Below, in pieces: positions 52,140 through 61,108 of a stretch of DNA of 64,000 nt. The notes below the pieces were generated by a model that was not told where the DNA came from, did not search any database, and saw only the letters and a program-made list of their open reading frames with translations. The stretch is from Bacteroidales bacterium. GTDB taxonomy: Bacteria; Bacteroidota; Bacteroidia; Bacteroidales; VadinHA17. A program made the position numbers and the translations under genes. Numbering within the stretch: position 1 is the stretch's first letter; every line of letters begins with the position of its first letter. The stretch spans positions 1-64,000 of the forward strand of contig JALONT010000005.1 in NCBI GenBank assembly GCA_025454795.1. Reading direction: 5' to 3'.

Positions 52140-54932
52140 ATGAATGGGAGCATAGAAATCAGGGGGGCCAGGGTACATAATCTGAAAAATATCAGTCTTA
52201 AAATCCCAAGAAACAAGATAGTTGTCATAACGGGGGTATCAGGTTCCGGAAAATCCTCACTTGCATTTGATACCATTTACGCTGAAGGGCAGAGAAGATA
52301 TGTTGAAAGTCTTTCTTCATATGCCCGTCAGTTCCTTGGCAGGATGAACAAGCCCGAGGTCGATTTTATTAACGGTATCCCTCCTGCCATTGCCATTGAG
52401 CAGAAGGTGAACTCAAGGAATCCAAGGTCAACTGTCGGAACCTCGACAGAAATATACGATTATTTAAGGCTTCTTTACGCCAGAATAGGGCGCACTTATT
52501 CACCGGTCTCCGGGAAAGAAGTAAAGAAACACAGTGTTGATGATATTGTGGACTTCCTGGCTTCCCTTCCCGAAGGTTCCAGAGTAATAATCACTTCATC
52601 GGGTGATATCCCTGCAAACATTAAGGTAACTGAATATTTCTCATTCCTGGCCAAGCAGGGATTCAACCGTATTGAGGTCGACGGTGAGTTGATAAGGACA
52701 GATGAAATAACAGGAATTGATGATTTCAAACCCGGACAACAGATTAATATTGTTATCGACAGGCTTGTGATTGACCATTCAGCAGATAGTTTCAGCAGGG
52801 CTGCTGACTCAGGTCAGACTGCATTCCATACGGGGAAAGGATATTGCCAGGTTGTCATCATAAATGGAAATAGTTACAGAAGGGAAAGCTTTTCCAATAA
52901 GTTTGAAGAGGACGGCATTCTGTTTGAGGAGCCGTCAGAGTACCTCTTCAGCTTTAATAATCCGATGGGGGCCTGTCCGGTCTGCGAGGGCTATGGAAAA
53001 ATAATCGGCATTGACGAAAATCTTGTAATACCCGATCAGAACCTTTCAATATATGAAGACGCGATCGTATGCTGGAAAAGCGAGACAATGAAGAAGTGGA
53101 AGGAAAGGCTGATTTCAAATGCGGATAAGTTTGATTTACCAGTGCATAAACCTTATTTTCAGCTGACTGATGAACAAAAAGCACTTCTCTGGAAAGGCAA
53201 CAGGTACTTTTACGGTTTAAACCGTTTTTTCGATCATCTCGAAGAAAAAAAATTCAAAATACAGTATAGGGTGTTGCTGAGCCGGTATCGCGGAAAAACA
53301 ATCTGCCACGAATGCAGAGGTTCAAGACTAAGAAAAGAAGCAGGTTATGTGATGATTGCTGGAAAAACTATTCAGGAGCTTGTCACAGTTCCCGTCGGAA
53401 AACTATATGAATATTTTAAAGACATATCTCTTTCTCCTCCTGAGGCAATTATTGCTGAGAGGCTTCTGATGGAGATAACCATAAGACTAAGATTCCTCAT
53501 AGATGTAGGATTACCCTATCTGACTCTCGACAGGCTCTCATCAACCTTGTCAGGCGGCGAATCGCAGAGGATAAATCTGTCAACATCGCTCGGGAGCAAC
53601 CTTGTCGGTTCAATGTATATTCTTGATGAACCAAGCATAGGTCTTCATCCGCGTGATACCAATCTGCTGATAAATGTACTTAAGGAGCTTCGTGACCTTG
53701 GAAACACGGTCATTGTTGTTGAACATGAAGAAGAGATCATCAGAGCCGCCGATGAGATAATTGATATGGGGCCGGAGGCAGGCAGACTGGGTGGTGAGGT
53801 GGTATTCCAGGGAGGGCTTGATCTGACTCCTGCAAATCAGTCCCTTACCGCAAGCTATCTAAGCGGGCGGTTGACTGTACCGGTACCGGCTGCCAGGAGA
53901 AAATGGAACAGCTTCATTCAGATAAAAGGGGCAAGAGAGAATAACCTCAAGGGGATCAATGTAAGGTTCCCTCTTCACACTATTACAGCTGTTACCGGTG
54001 TAAGCGGTTCAGGTAAATCGAGCCTTGTCTCCGACATCCTTTACAGGATTCTTTCCAACAGACTTTATGGTAACAACCTCAAGCCGGGACAATTCATGGA
54101 GATCACCGGAGATATTTCACGGCTTACCGGAGTCGAGATGGTCGACCAGAATCCTATAGGCAAGTCGAGCCGATCAAATCCTGTGACGTATCTTAAGGTA
54201 TATGATGAGATACGAAAACTTTATGCTGAACAGCAGGCTTCTGTTCAGAATAACTTCAAGGCATCACACTTTTCATTCAATATTGAAGGTGGTCGGTGTG
54301 AGGAGTGCCAGGGGGAAGGTATAATAAGGGTTGAGATGCAGTTTATGGCCGATGTGGAGCTAACCTGTGAAGCATGCAAGGGAATGAGATTCAGAAGGGA
54401 TATCCTGGAGGTCAAATATTTCGGAAAGAATATCTATGACATGCTTGAGATGACGATTGATGATGCCATTGATTTTTTCAGTGCTCATCCCGGGAGAAAT
54501 GAAAAGAGGATAACTGAGAAACTTAAACCGTTATCCGATGTAGGACTGGGATATATTAAGATGGGACAATCCTCGAGTACACTCTCGGGTGGAGAAAGCC
54601 AACGGGTAAAACTTGCGTATTTTCTAAGCCAGGAAAGAGGAAACGGGCACATCCTGTTTATATTCGATGAACCTACAACAGGGCTTCATTTTCATGATAT
54701 TAATAAATTGCTCAAATCCATAAATGCGCTTGTTGATCATGGACATTCCGCTATTCTCATTGAACACAACCTGGAGGTTATCAAGAGCTGTGACTGGATT
54801 ATCGATCTCGGACCGGAGGGTGGTGAAGGGGGAGGTAATGTGGTTTTTGAGGGTAAACCTGAGGATCTTGTTAAATGCAAGGGATCATACACAGGGAATT
54901 ACCTGGCTCCGAAAGTGATAAAAAAAACATAG
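52140..54932 (+). CDS. uvrA: Excinuclease ABC subunit A
   Basis: This 930-residue damage-recognition ATPase of nucleotide excision repair has two ABC modules, each with a GVSGSGKSSL Walker A (near residues 33 and 620) and an LSGGESQR signature. Zinc-binding CPVC...CHEC and CEEC...CEAC pairs are present, as is GQRRYVESLSSYARQFLG near residue 55. I prefer the ATG at 52140; a GTG one codon earlier is open too. The stop codon TAG forms the first bases of a hairpin that probably ends the transcript. Confidence 0.95.
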   Translation: MNGSIEIRGARVHNLKNISLKIPRNKIVVITGVSGSGKSSLAFDTIYAEGQRRYVESLSSYARQFLGRMNKPEVDFINGIPPAIAIEQKVNSRNPRSTVGTSTEIYDYLRLLYARIGRTYSPVSGKEVKKHSVDDIVDFLASLPEGSRVIITSSGDIPANIKVTEYFSFLAKQGFNRIEVDGELIRTDEITGIDDFKPGQQINIVIDRLVIDHSADSFSRAADSGQTAFHTGKGYCQVVIINGNSYRRESFSNKFEEDGILFEEPSEYLFSFNNPMGACPVCEGYGKIIGIDENLVIPDQNLSIYEDAIVCWKSETMKKWKERLISNADKFDLPVHKPYFQLTDEQKALLWKGNRYFYGLNRFFDHLEEKKFKIQYRVLLSRYRGKTICHECRGSRLRKEAGYVMIAGKTIQELVTVPVGKLYEYFKDISLSPPEAIIAERLLMEITIRLRFLIDVGLPYLTLDRLSSTLSGGESQRINLSTSLGSNLVGSMYILDEPSIGLHPRDTNLLINVLKELRDLGNTVIVVEHEEEIIRAADEIIDMGPEAGRLGGEVVFQGGLDLTPANQSLTASYLSGRLTVPVPAARRKWNSFIQIKGARENNLKGINVRFPLHTITAVTGVSGSGKSSLVSDILYRILSNRLYGNNLKPGQFMEITGDISRLTGVEMVDQNPIGKSSRSNPVTYLKVYDEIRKLYAEQQASVQNNFKASHFSFNIEGGRCEECQGEGIIRVEMQFMADVELTCEACKGMRFRRDILEVKYFGKNIYDMLEMTIDDAIDFFSAHPGRNEKRITEKLKPLSDVGLGYIKMGQSSSTLSGGESQRVKLAYFLSQERGNGHILFIFDEPTTGLHFHDINKLLKSINALVDHGHSAILIEHNLEVIKSCDWIIDLGPEGGEGGGNVVFEGKPEDLVKCKGSYTGNYLAPKVIKKT

Positions 54933-54955
54933 GGACGCTGCACACAACGTCCCTA
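54930..54955. terminator. Hairpin between convergent uvrA and a secreted-protein gene
   Basis: TAGGGACG and CGTCCCTA form a perfect 8-bp stem with a 10-nt loop. It begins at the uvrA stop codon. The stem is symmetric and could serve both strands; the T-run is weak. Confidence 0.5.
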
Positions 54956-54978
54956 CAGTTATATTACTGATTAACAGA

Positions 54979-55422
54979 TTATTTCTTCAGTTTGAATCCA
55001 AACATTATTGCAACACAACCGCTGGCCGGAGTATCACCGGGTTTATTGAATGATGTAACTTTAACCACGACTTTCAGCTGCTGGCTCGACTGGAGCTTGA
55101 AATCCCACGTGGGTGCATAATCCTTATCCTTGTTTGAATAAAGGACATTCTTATTGACATCGAGGATCTTAAATTCGATTGAAGGGAGTTTATCCTCTCC
55201 TACAATAGCTATCCTGTACTCCATATCGGAATAGAATGTTTTATACAGTTCTGCTTCTTCTCCTTCGACCAGTACTGCTGCATGGTAATTTCCATCATGT
55301 GTATAGCCACCAAGTTCCGGAAGGCACTCTTTCTTGGCAAATGCTTTGCATTGTGCATCAACTGAACCGCTGTAGGCAAATAAAACAAATGCCAGTACTG
55401 GTATAGTCTTTAATAGTCTCAT
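54979..55422 (-). CDS. Small exported protein of unknown function
   Basis: This 147-residue protein has a signal peptide (residues 1-23, cleavage near VDAQC). Cys residues in CKAFAKKEC and SGC could form disulfides. The rest is beta-rich with no recognised motif. It lies 7 bp behind the lipoprotein gene at 55430 and is probably cotranscribed with it. Confidence 0.68.
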   Translation of the reverse strand: MRLLKTIPVLAFVLFAYSGSVDAQCKAFAKKECLPELGGYTHDGNYHAAVLVEGEEAELYKTFYSDMEYRIAIVGEDKLPSIEFKILDVNKNVLYSNKDKDYAPTWDFKLQSSQQLKVVVKVTSFNKPGDTPASGCVAIMFGFKLKK

Positions 55423-55429
55423 AGCTCAA

Positions 55430-56347
55430 TTATTTAACAAATGAATTTCTAATCTCCATTACAGTAGATGCAAGCTCCATGAAAACAGGAGGAGTCATAT
55501 CTGTTTTAATTTCTGATTTCAGGATAGTGGTATTGGATGCCTGGTCATATTCCGGTCTGATCGGTGTTGTATCTATCTTGATCTTGTCAAAAACTGCCTT
55601 AAGTTTAGCTACCTGAACCATCAGTTCATCAACTGCAGGATTTCCTTTGCTGCTGTTAAGCAGATCCAGAAGAATGTCAATTGAAAGTTTCTGATCAATG
55701 ATCCTGCCGACAAGCTTATTGCCGTTGAATTCTTTCATATCGACGAGCTGAGTTGATATGTAGAGACCTTCAATCCACCCGCCTACAAGCACCATGGCTG
55801 CAGTTGCCGGCTGCCCGTTATCTTCCAGGTATGAATTTGAATTCATGAAGGTCTGAGAGACTATATCCATGATAACCTCGCCGTTATTGATATTCTCCTC
55901 AAGCTTATCAATATCCGCCTGTTCGATTGCTTTGAGAATACCCAGGCCGTCGGCCATCTTCTTGGCAGCATTCATATAATCAATTAGCAGCTGTGTCTGC
56001 TCATACATGCTTGCAATGCTGAGATCGCAGGTGTAAATCCCCAGGTTAAGGGCCATTGATTTATTTGTCACGTATGTATTGACATTTGAAACAGGGTTAA
56101 GAAGGTTGTCCTCAAACATTGCTCCTGCAGATTTGATCAGCATTGCTGATTCAAGTGGGGATGGCAGTGCATTGAAAATCTTTTCTGCCTGTTTAATATC
56201 CTGTAATATCTCAGTATTATCCTTTGGCATATCTACTGTCACATCTTTCTGGGCAGCTTTCTTCCCACCTTTGCAACCTGCAGATAAACCGAGAATCACT
56301 ATTAATACCACTAAAATACCTGAACTAATTCCGTACTTTCTATTCAT
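55430..56347 (-). CDS. Predicted lipoprotein of unknown function
   Basis: This 305-residue protein has a lipobox (LSAGC, residues 21-25). It is largely helical, with Asp/Lys-rich amphipathic stretches from residue 45 onward and no motif I know. It is the first gene of a two-gene unit with the small exported protein downstream. The job is unknown; an envelope role is inferred from the leaders of both. Confidence 0.7.
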   Translation of the reverse strand: MNRKYGISSGILVVLIVILGLSAGCKGGKKAAQKDVTVDMPKDNTEILQDIKQAEKIFNALPSPLESAMLIKSAGAMFEDNLLNPVSNVNTYVTNKSMALNLGIYTCDLSIASMYEQTQLLIDYMNAAKKMADGLGILKAIEQADIDKLEENINNGEVIMDIVSQTFMNSNSYLEDNGQPATAAMVLVGGWIEGLYISTQLVDMKEFNGNKLVGRIIDQKLSIDILLDLLNSSKGNPAVDELMVQVAKLKAVFDKIKIDTTPIRPEYDQASNTTILKSEIKTDMTPPVFMELASTVMEIRNSFVK

Positions 56348-56465
56348 TGATTTAAGTATTTAATTGTCAAACGTAATTCCCGACTAAATTAGTATATTAT
56401 TTTTATTTTTCAAAAACAACAACAGGTAATTGACTCTATTTCTAACTTTGTTAAAAAATATTACG

Positions 56466-56981
56466 GTGATTAAATCAGAAAAAAGACTAAAAGAGCTCTC
56501 TTCCATCCTCAACAGGATTAATAAAACAGCTGTTTCCGAAGCAATAAAATCACTTAGAGAAGAGGAACCTTTTGAAGGGGTAATAGGTCTGCTTGCTTCA
56601 TTCTATGACAGATCTGAAGATAAAATAGTCTGTAAGACAATTGAGGATTTTTTTAATGACATCAGAGATCAGGCAGCTCGTATTGAAGTAATTACAGAGA
56701 TCAGAAAACCATGGAAAGCAAACACAATAAGTATGCTGGTCGCCTCATGCTGGCAGTCCGGACTCGATTATTCAGATTATCTGCCTGATATGGCAAGAAC
56801 TTTTCTGAAAAGCGATTATGCCACTGCAATTGAATGCATGACAGTCATTGAAGGATCCATACAGAACAGCACAAGGGTAAGGAAAGATGAGATAATCAAC
56901 ATCATCATGGAGAGTCCGCAGGCTTTTATGAATGAGAAAAATGTACTCGTTCATGAGCTGATAGCAATCCTTGAAAGATAG
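56466..56981 (+). CDS. Helical protein of unknown function
   Basis: About 171 residues from the GTG at 56466. An upstream TTG at 56430 would add 12 hydrophobic residues. The protein is alpha-helical, with HEAT-like segments (VIGLLASFYDRSEDKIVCKTI and MLVASCWQSGLDYSDYLP). Two Cys are conserved-looking but no metal motif is seen. It probably represents a Bacteroidetes-specific conserved family. It stands alone between divergent and convergent neighbours. Confidence 0.6.
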   Translation: MIKSEKRLKELSSILNRINKTAVSEAIKSLREEEPFEGVIGLLASFYDRSEDKIVCKTIEDFFNDIRDQAARIEVITEIRKPWKANTISMLVASCWQSGLDYSDYLPDMARTFLKSDYATAIECMTVIEGSIQNSTRVRKDEIINIIMESPQAFMNEKNVLVHELIAILER

Positions 56982-56989
56982 TAATATCC

Positions 56990-57048
56990 TCCCTTCAGGG
57001 GGGTGTTTTTGATATTTGGAACATCCCCCTATCCCCCCTCAAGGGGGA
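56990..57048. repeat. Two C/G-run palindromes between convergent genes
   Basis: CCTCCCTTCAGGGGGG and CCCCCCTCAAGGGGG lie 25 bp apart between the ends of two convergent genes. They may end transcription from both sides. The same CCCCTC style appears at 50115-50136. Confidence 0.55.
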
Positions 57049-57054
57049 ATCACC

Positions 57055-58032
57055 TCAATCTTCCGTTGAAAAGTACTTCATGAACTGTGTTCTTTCGTAA
57101 ACCACAGGCTTTGAATATTTGCGGTAATTCAGCTTTCCCCTGAAATCGTTAACCGATTTGTACCCGCCTGCATCCATCCACTCTTCCATCTGATGGTTCA
57201 TGGTTTTGATGTACTTAATCCCTTTTTCATACAATACAGAGCAAACCTGTACTGAATTGGCTCCGACAAGAAGGTATTTCAGGGCATCATTACCGCTGTG
57301 AACACCTGTGGATGCAGAAAGATCAATTTTAATATCCTGGGCAGATGCCATTCCAATCCATCTCAATACATAACGTTTTTCAATTTCTGAACTAAAGATT
57401 GAAGCAGGAATAATCTCAATTTTATTCAGGTCAATATCAGGTTCATAAAATCTGTTGAACATCACAACCCCTTCGACTCCCCTCATATATAACTGATCGA
57501 TGATATAAAGAATGTTTGAAAACCTTAATCCCAGCTTAACAGCAATGGGTATCCTGATTGTCTTTTTCAGCTTTTCAACAAGGTCAAAGTAGATCTTTTC
57601 CGAATCCGGAGCCGATTTCTTTCTGTCGACCGGGAGATAGAACACATTGATCTCCAAAGCATCTGCGCCTGCTTCCGCAATATTCTTTGCAAAACCGGTC
57701 CATCCGCCTGATGAGTAGCAATTTATGCTTGGAATAACAGGTATGGAGAGGTTTTCCTTGGCTTTTCTGATAAGCGCCAGATACTCATCGACAGAATTGG
57801 ACCTTGTGTAATTGGCAATATAATCCTCAGCCTCAGGATATCCCGGTGATACGGGGATTGTACTGATATGGTGATTGATCTGCTCCTCGAAAAGGGATTT
57901 AAGAACGACTGCCCCTGCTCCCGATTCTTCTGCTTCTTTCAGGTGTTCAATATTTGATGTTAATCTGCTGCTGCTTACAATCAAAGGACTCTTCAGGTCC
58001 AATCCAAGGTATCGTACAGAAAGCTTATCCAT
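57055..58032 (-). CDS. Dihydroorotate dehydrogenase-like FMN protein
   Basis: This 325-residue TIM-barrel protein of the DHOD family has SSSRLTSN near residue 20, AVVLKSLFEEQ near 41, PVIPSINCYSSGGW near residue 98, AVKLGLRFSN and STGVHSGNDALKYLLVGA (the FMN phosphate site). The segment that normally carries the catalytic base reads EINVFYLP instead of the ELNxSCPN type, so no Cys or Ser stands there. It is therefore unlikely to be the pyrimidine enzyme PyrD. The substrate is unknown. It lies 19 bp downstream of the yggS gene. Confidence 0.82.
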   Translation of the reverse strand: MDKLSVRYLGLDLKSPLIVSSSRLTSNIEHLKEAEESGAGAVVLKSLFEEQINHHISTIPVSPGYPEAEDYIANYTRSNSVDEYLALIRKAKENLSIPVIPSINCYSSGGWTGFAKNIAEAGADALEINVFYLPVDRKKSAPDSEKIYFDLVEKLKKTIRIPIAVKLGLRFSNILYIIDQLYMRGVEGVVMFNRFYEPDIDLNKIEIIPASIFSSEIEKRYVLRWIGMASAQDIKIDLSASTGVHSGNDALKYLLVGANSVQVCSVLYEKGIKYIKTMNHQMEEWMDAGGYKSVNDFRGKLNYRKYSKPVVYERTQFMKYFSTED

Positions 58033-58051
58033 ATAATATTAATTGAATGAT

Positions 58052-58720
58052 TTATAATCGCTCTCCAAATATAAGACTTCCTATCCTTATTATTGTACTT
58101 CCTTCTTCAACCGCTATTTTATAATCGCCTGACATTCCCATTGAGATTTCTGTAAAGTCCGGATCTCCGCTAAAATATGTCGTTTTCAGATTCTTAAAAC
58201 ATTCTGTCAGGAATCTGAATTCATCCCGCACCTGTTCCTCATTATCAGTGAAAGTTGCCATGCCCATTACCCCGCAAAGTCTTACTGATTCAAAATGGCG
58301 GAACTCTTCTGATTCCATCATTACAGTAACCTCTTCAGGGCTGAAGCCGAATTTCGTCTCCTCCTTTGCGATATGAAACTGGAGAAGGCAGTCCACTTTC
58401 CTGCCGTTTTTCAAAGCTTCAGCATCAATGATCCTCAGTAACTTAAATGAATCTACCGAGTGTATCATGCTGATAAAAGGAACAATATATTTAACCTTGT
58501 TGCTCTGGAGGTGTCCTATCAGATGCCATTCAATATCCAGGGGCAGAAGTTCTTTTTTTGATAGTATCTCCTGTACCCTGTTTTCACCAAATATCCTGTG
58601 GCCCGTGTTATAAACTTCAAGAATATCGCTTACACTCTTTGTCTTGGATACAGCTACCAGCTTAACAGATGAAGGAAGATGCTGTTTGAGTAAAATGATA
58701 TTTGAAGCTGTATCGGACAT
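58052..58720 (-). CDS. YggS-family pyridoxal phosphate homeostasis protein
   Basis: This 222-residue PLP-binding barrel protein has the Lys of VAVSKTKSV (near residue 24) for the Schiff base, FGENRVQE near residue 40, WHLIGHLQSNK near 60, and SMGMSGDYKIAVEEGSTIIRIG at the end. YggS keeps free PLP balanced; no catalytic reaction is known. It precedes the DHOD-like gene in a two-gene unit. Confidence 0.9.
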   Translation of the reverse strand: MSDTASNIILLKQHLPSSVKLVAVSKTKSVSDILEVYNTGHRIFGENRVQEILSKKELLPLDIEWHLIGHLQSNKVKYIVPFISMIHSVDSFKLLRIIDAEALKNGRKVDCLLQFHIAKEETKFGFSPEEVTVMMESEEFRHFESVRLCGVMGMATFTDNEEQVRDEFRFLTECFKNLKTTYFSGDPDFTEISMGMSGDYKIAVEEGSTIIRIGSLIFGERL

Positions 58721-58787
58721 TATTTAAAATGTGATATAGCAAAAGTAGAAAAAGTGAACAGCTATATGAAGGAATTGTGAAAGTATT

Positions 58788-58907
58788 TCTCTGTGTAACT
58801 CTGTCTAATCTCTGTGAAACTCTCCCGATAGATCGGGATAAGTTGTGTAAGTTCATTTTTTTGTTACACTGAGAAGCACAGAGATTTCACAGAGGTTCAC
58901 AGAGTAC
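58788..58907. repeat. Divergent word repeats with a TCCCGAT/ATCGGGA palindrome
   Basis: Words of the form CTCTGTGTAACTCTGTC lie at the left side. Words in the opposite orientation (CACTGAGAAGCACAGAGATTTCACAGAGG) lie at the right side. Between them stands TCCCGAT-AG-ATCGGGA (58823-58838). The spacer between yggS and the DUF1015 gene consists almost only of this structure. Confidence 0.65.
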
Positions 58908-58910
58908 AAA

Positions 58911-60161
58911 TTAGTCTAGCAAGTGGATCACGAGTCCGCTTCTGAGTTTCGGTTCAAACCATGTTGATTTGGGTGGCATTATATTTCCTGAATCGGCAAT
59001 GGTAATTAGCTGGTCCATCGACACAGGATAGAGTGCAAATGCAACTTTCATATCTCCACTGTCTACCCTTTTCTTCAGCTCGCCCAGACCCCTTATACCT
59101 CCGATAAAATCGATACGCTTCGACCTGCGGAGATCCTGGATATCAAGAACAGGGGCCAGTATCTGGCTGGTCAGTATAGTTACATCTAATATCCCGATGG
59201 GATCATTATCATCAAAGGTACCTTTTTTTGCGGTAAGACTGTACCATCTTCCGTCAAGATACATCGAAAAGTTGTGGAGTCTCCTGGGTTTATAGATCCT
59301 GGTTCCTTTATCTCTGATCTCAAATCCGGCATCCAGTTTCGCAATGAATTCTTCATTTGAAAGACCATTAAGGTCCTTGATTGTTCTGTTATAATCTATT
59401 ATCCTTAGCTGATCAGCCGGGAAATGAACCGCAAGGAAGAAATTATACTCTTCTGTCCCGTTATGTTTCGGATTATTTTCCCTTTTCTCTTTGCCCACGA
59501 GAGCAGCTGCAGCTGTTCTGTGGTGCCCGTCGGCAACATAAGTAAAGGGTACTTTTTCAGCAAAAAGTTTTTCGATCTGCCGGTTAGTCTCTGGATTGCG
59601 GACGACCCAGAAGTGATGTCCGAATCCGTCTTCAGCTTTAAAATCGTACTCTGGCTTTTCCTTTCTCACTATCTTTTTAACAATCGCATCTATCTCCTTT
59701 ACAGAAGGATAGGTAAAGAACACCGGTTCAATATTGGCATTATTTGTACGAATATGCACCATCCGGTCCTGTTCTTTATCGGGACGGGTAAGCTCATGTT
59801 TCTTTATGATGCCATTCAGATAATCATCAACAGAGGCACACCCGACAATTCCGTATTGAGTACGTCCTGCCATGGTCTGTGCATATATATAGAACGATGG
59901 AGTTTCATCCTGTAAAAGCCAGCCATTTTTCTGCCAGAGTGCAAAATTATCAACCGACTTTTCATATACCGCATCAGAATGATTGTCTGTATCAGAGGGA
60001 AGATCTATTTCTGCCCTTGTGATATGAAGTAATGAAGTTTCTTTACCATCAGCCATTGCTGAGGCCTCTTCCGCATTCATAACATCATATGGCAGACAAG
60101 CCAGTTCTTTAGCAATCTCACGGGGAGGTCTGAGTCCCCTGAAAGGTTTCAAAACTGCCAT
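58911..60161 (-). CDS. DUF1015 family protein
   Basis: This 416-residue protein of the DUF1015 family opens with KPFRGLRPPREIAKELACLPYD and contains YVADGHHRTAAA near residue 213, a possible metal or nucleic-acid-binding His pair. The family has a SerB/ParB-like fold in part, and members have been proposed to act as serine kinase-like enzymes. The gene follows serA by 16 bp and stands in the serC-serA-DUF1015 order that recurs in Bacteroidetes, so a role around serine is likely. Confidence 0.85.
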   Translation of the reverse strand: MAVLKPFRGLRPPREIAKELACLPYDVMNAEEASAMADGKETSLLHITRAEIDLPSDTDNHSDAVYEKSVDNFALWQKNGWLLQDETPSFYIYAQTMAGRTQYGIVGCASVDDYLNGIIKKHELTRPDKEQDRMVHIRTNNANIEPVFFTYPSVKEIDAIVKKIVRKEKPEYDFKAEDGFGHHFWVVRNPETNRQIEKLFAEKVPFTYVADGHHRTAAAALVGKEKRENNPKHNGTEEYNFFLAVHFPADQLRIIDYNRTIKDLNGLSNEEFIAKLDAGFEIRDKGTRIYKPRRLHNFSMYLDGRWYSLTAKKGTFDDNDPIGILDVTILTSQILAPVLDIQDLRRSKRIDFIGGIRGLGELKKRVDSGDMKVAFALYPVSMDQLITIADSGNIMPPKSTWFEPKLRSGLVIHLLD

Positions 60162-60177
60162 CAGTACCGTTTTAATA

Positions 60178-61098
60178 CTATTTGTTTAACCTGAATTTTT
60201 CGTTCCCTGTTTTAAAGAAATCAGCTATCTGTCTTGCTGCAGCAACTCCTGCATTAATATTGGCTTCCTCTGTCTGGGCTCCCATCTTCTTCGCTGTAAA
60301 TATAAATCTGCCTTTAAACTTCTCGTCGAAAACTGCCTTGCAGTCAGGTTCGACATCGGACAGATATCTGAAATCAGATCTCTCTTCAAATATTTTCAGA
60401 AGACCTTCTTCATCTATCACTTCTTTCCTTGCAGTATTGACCAGGACTGCACCCTTCGGCATTTTCTTAAGTAGTTCGTAACCTATCGATTTCTTTGTCT
60501 TGTCGTTTGCAGGCATGTGCAACGAGATATACTGGCATTTTGAATAGAGTTCTTCTGTATTTTTGCATGCTTTTATTCCAGCACCTTTCATAACGTCCTC
60601 ATTCACAAAAGGATCGAATGCAAAGACGACCATACCGAATCCTTTTGCTATTTCAGCCATATACTTCCCTACATTTCCAAATGCATGAAGTCCCAGAGTT
60701 TTCCCCCTGAGCTCGCTGCCTGATTTTCCGGCGAATCCACCACGTGCCTGGAAGAGCATCATTTCAAATGCTAGTTCTGCAACAGCATTGGAATTTTGTC
60801 CGGGAGTATTCATCGCCACTACTTTGTGAGCAGTGCAGGCCGGAAGGTCAAGATTATCGTACCCGGCTCCTGCGCGGACAACGATCTTTAGTTTTTTTGC
60901 GGCCTCCAGTACCTGAGGTGTAACAAGATCGCTTCGCACAATCAGTGCATCAGCATCAGCAACCGCAGTAAGCAATTCCGAGACATCTTTATAGTCTTCC
61001 AATAACGCCAGCTGGTGGCCGGCGGCGTCAGTCACCTCACGGATCAGGTTAATGGCAACCAGGGCAAACGCTTTTTCTGTTGCAACAAGTATCTTCAT
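60178..61098 (-). CDS. serA: 3-phosphoglycerate dehydrogenase, lysine type
   Basis: This protein of about 306 residues, from the ATG at 61098 (MKILVATEKAF), is an NAD-dependent D-2-hydroxyacid dehydrogenase for the first step of serine synthesis. The substrate Arg is in VVRAGAGYDN and the cofactor loop is GLHAFGNVGKY. Where most relatives have the catalytic His (TPHxG), this one has Lys in TAKKMGAQTEEA. That matches the type III lysine enzymes known from Entamoeba and Bacteroides relatives. It lacks the ACT regulatory domain, so feedback by serine is not expected. It starts 11 bp after the serC stop. Confidence 0.87.
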   Translation of the reverse strand: MKILVATEKAFALVAINLIREVTDAAGHQLALLEDYKDVSELLTAVADADALIVRSDLVTPQVLEAAKKLKIVVRAGAGYDNLDLPACTAHKVVAMNTPGQNSNAVAELAFEMMLFQARGGFAGKSGSELRGKTLGLHAFGNVGKYMAEIAKGFGMVVFAFDPFVNEDVMKGAGIKACKNTEELYSKCQYISLHMPANDKTKKSIGYELLKKMPKGAVLVNTARKEVIDEEGLLKIFEERSDFRYLSDVEPDCKAVFDEKFKGRFIFTAKKMGAQTEEANINAGVAAARQIADFFKTGNEKFRLNK

Positions 61099-61108
61099 AT
61101 CTTTTTTT

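Noticed and set aside
52140-54932. Drug-resistance UvrA-like ABC protein
   Set aside because: Length, zinc motifs and the SYARQFLG region match the repair UvrA.
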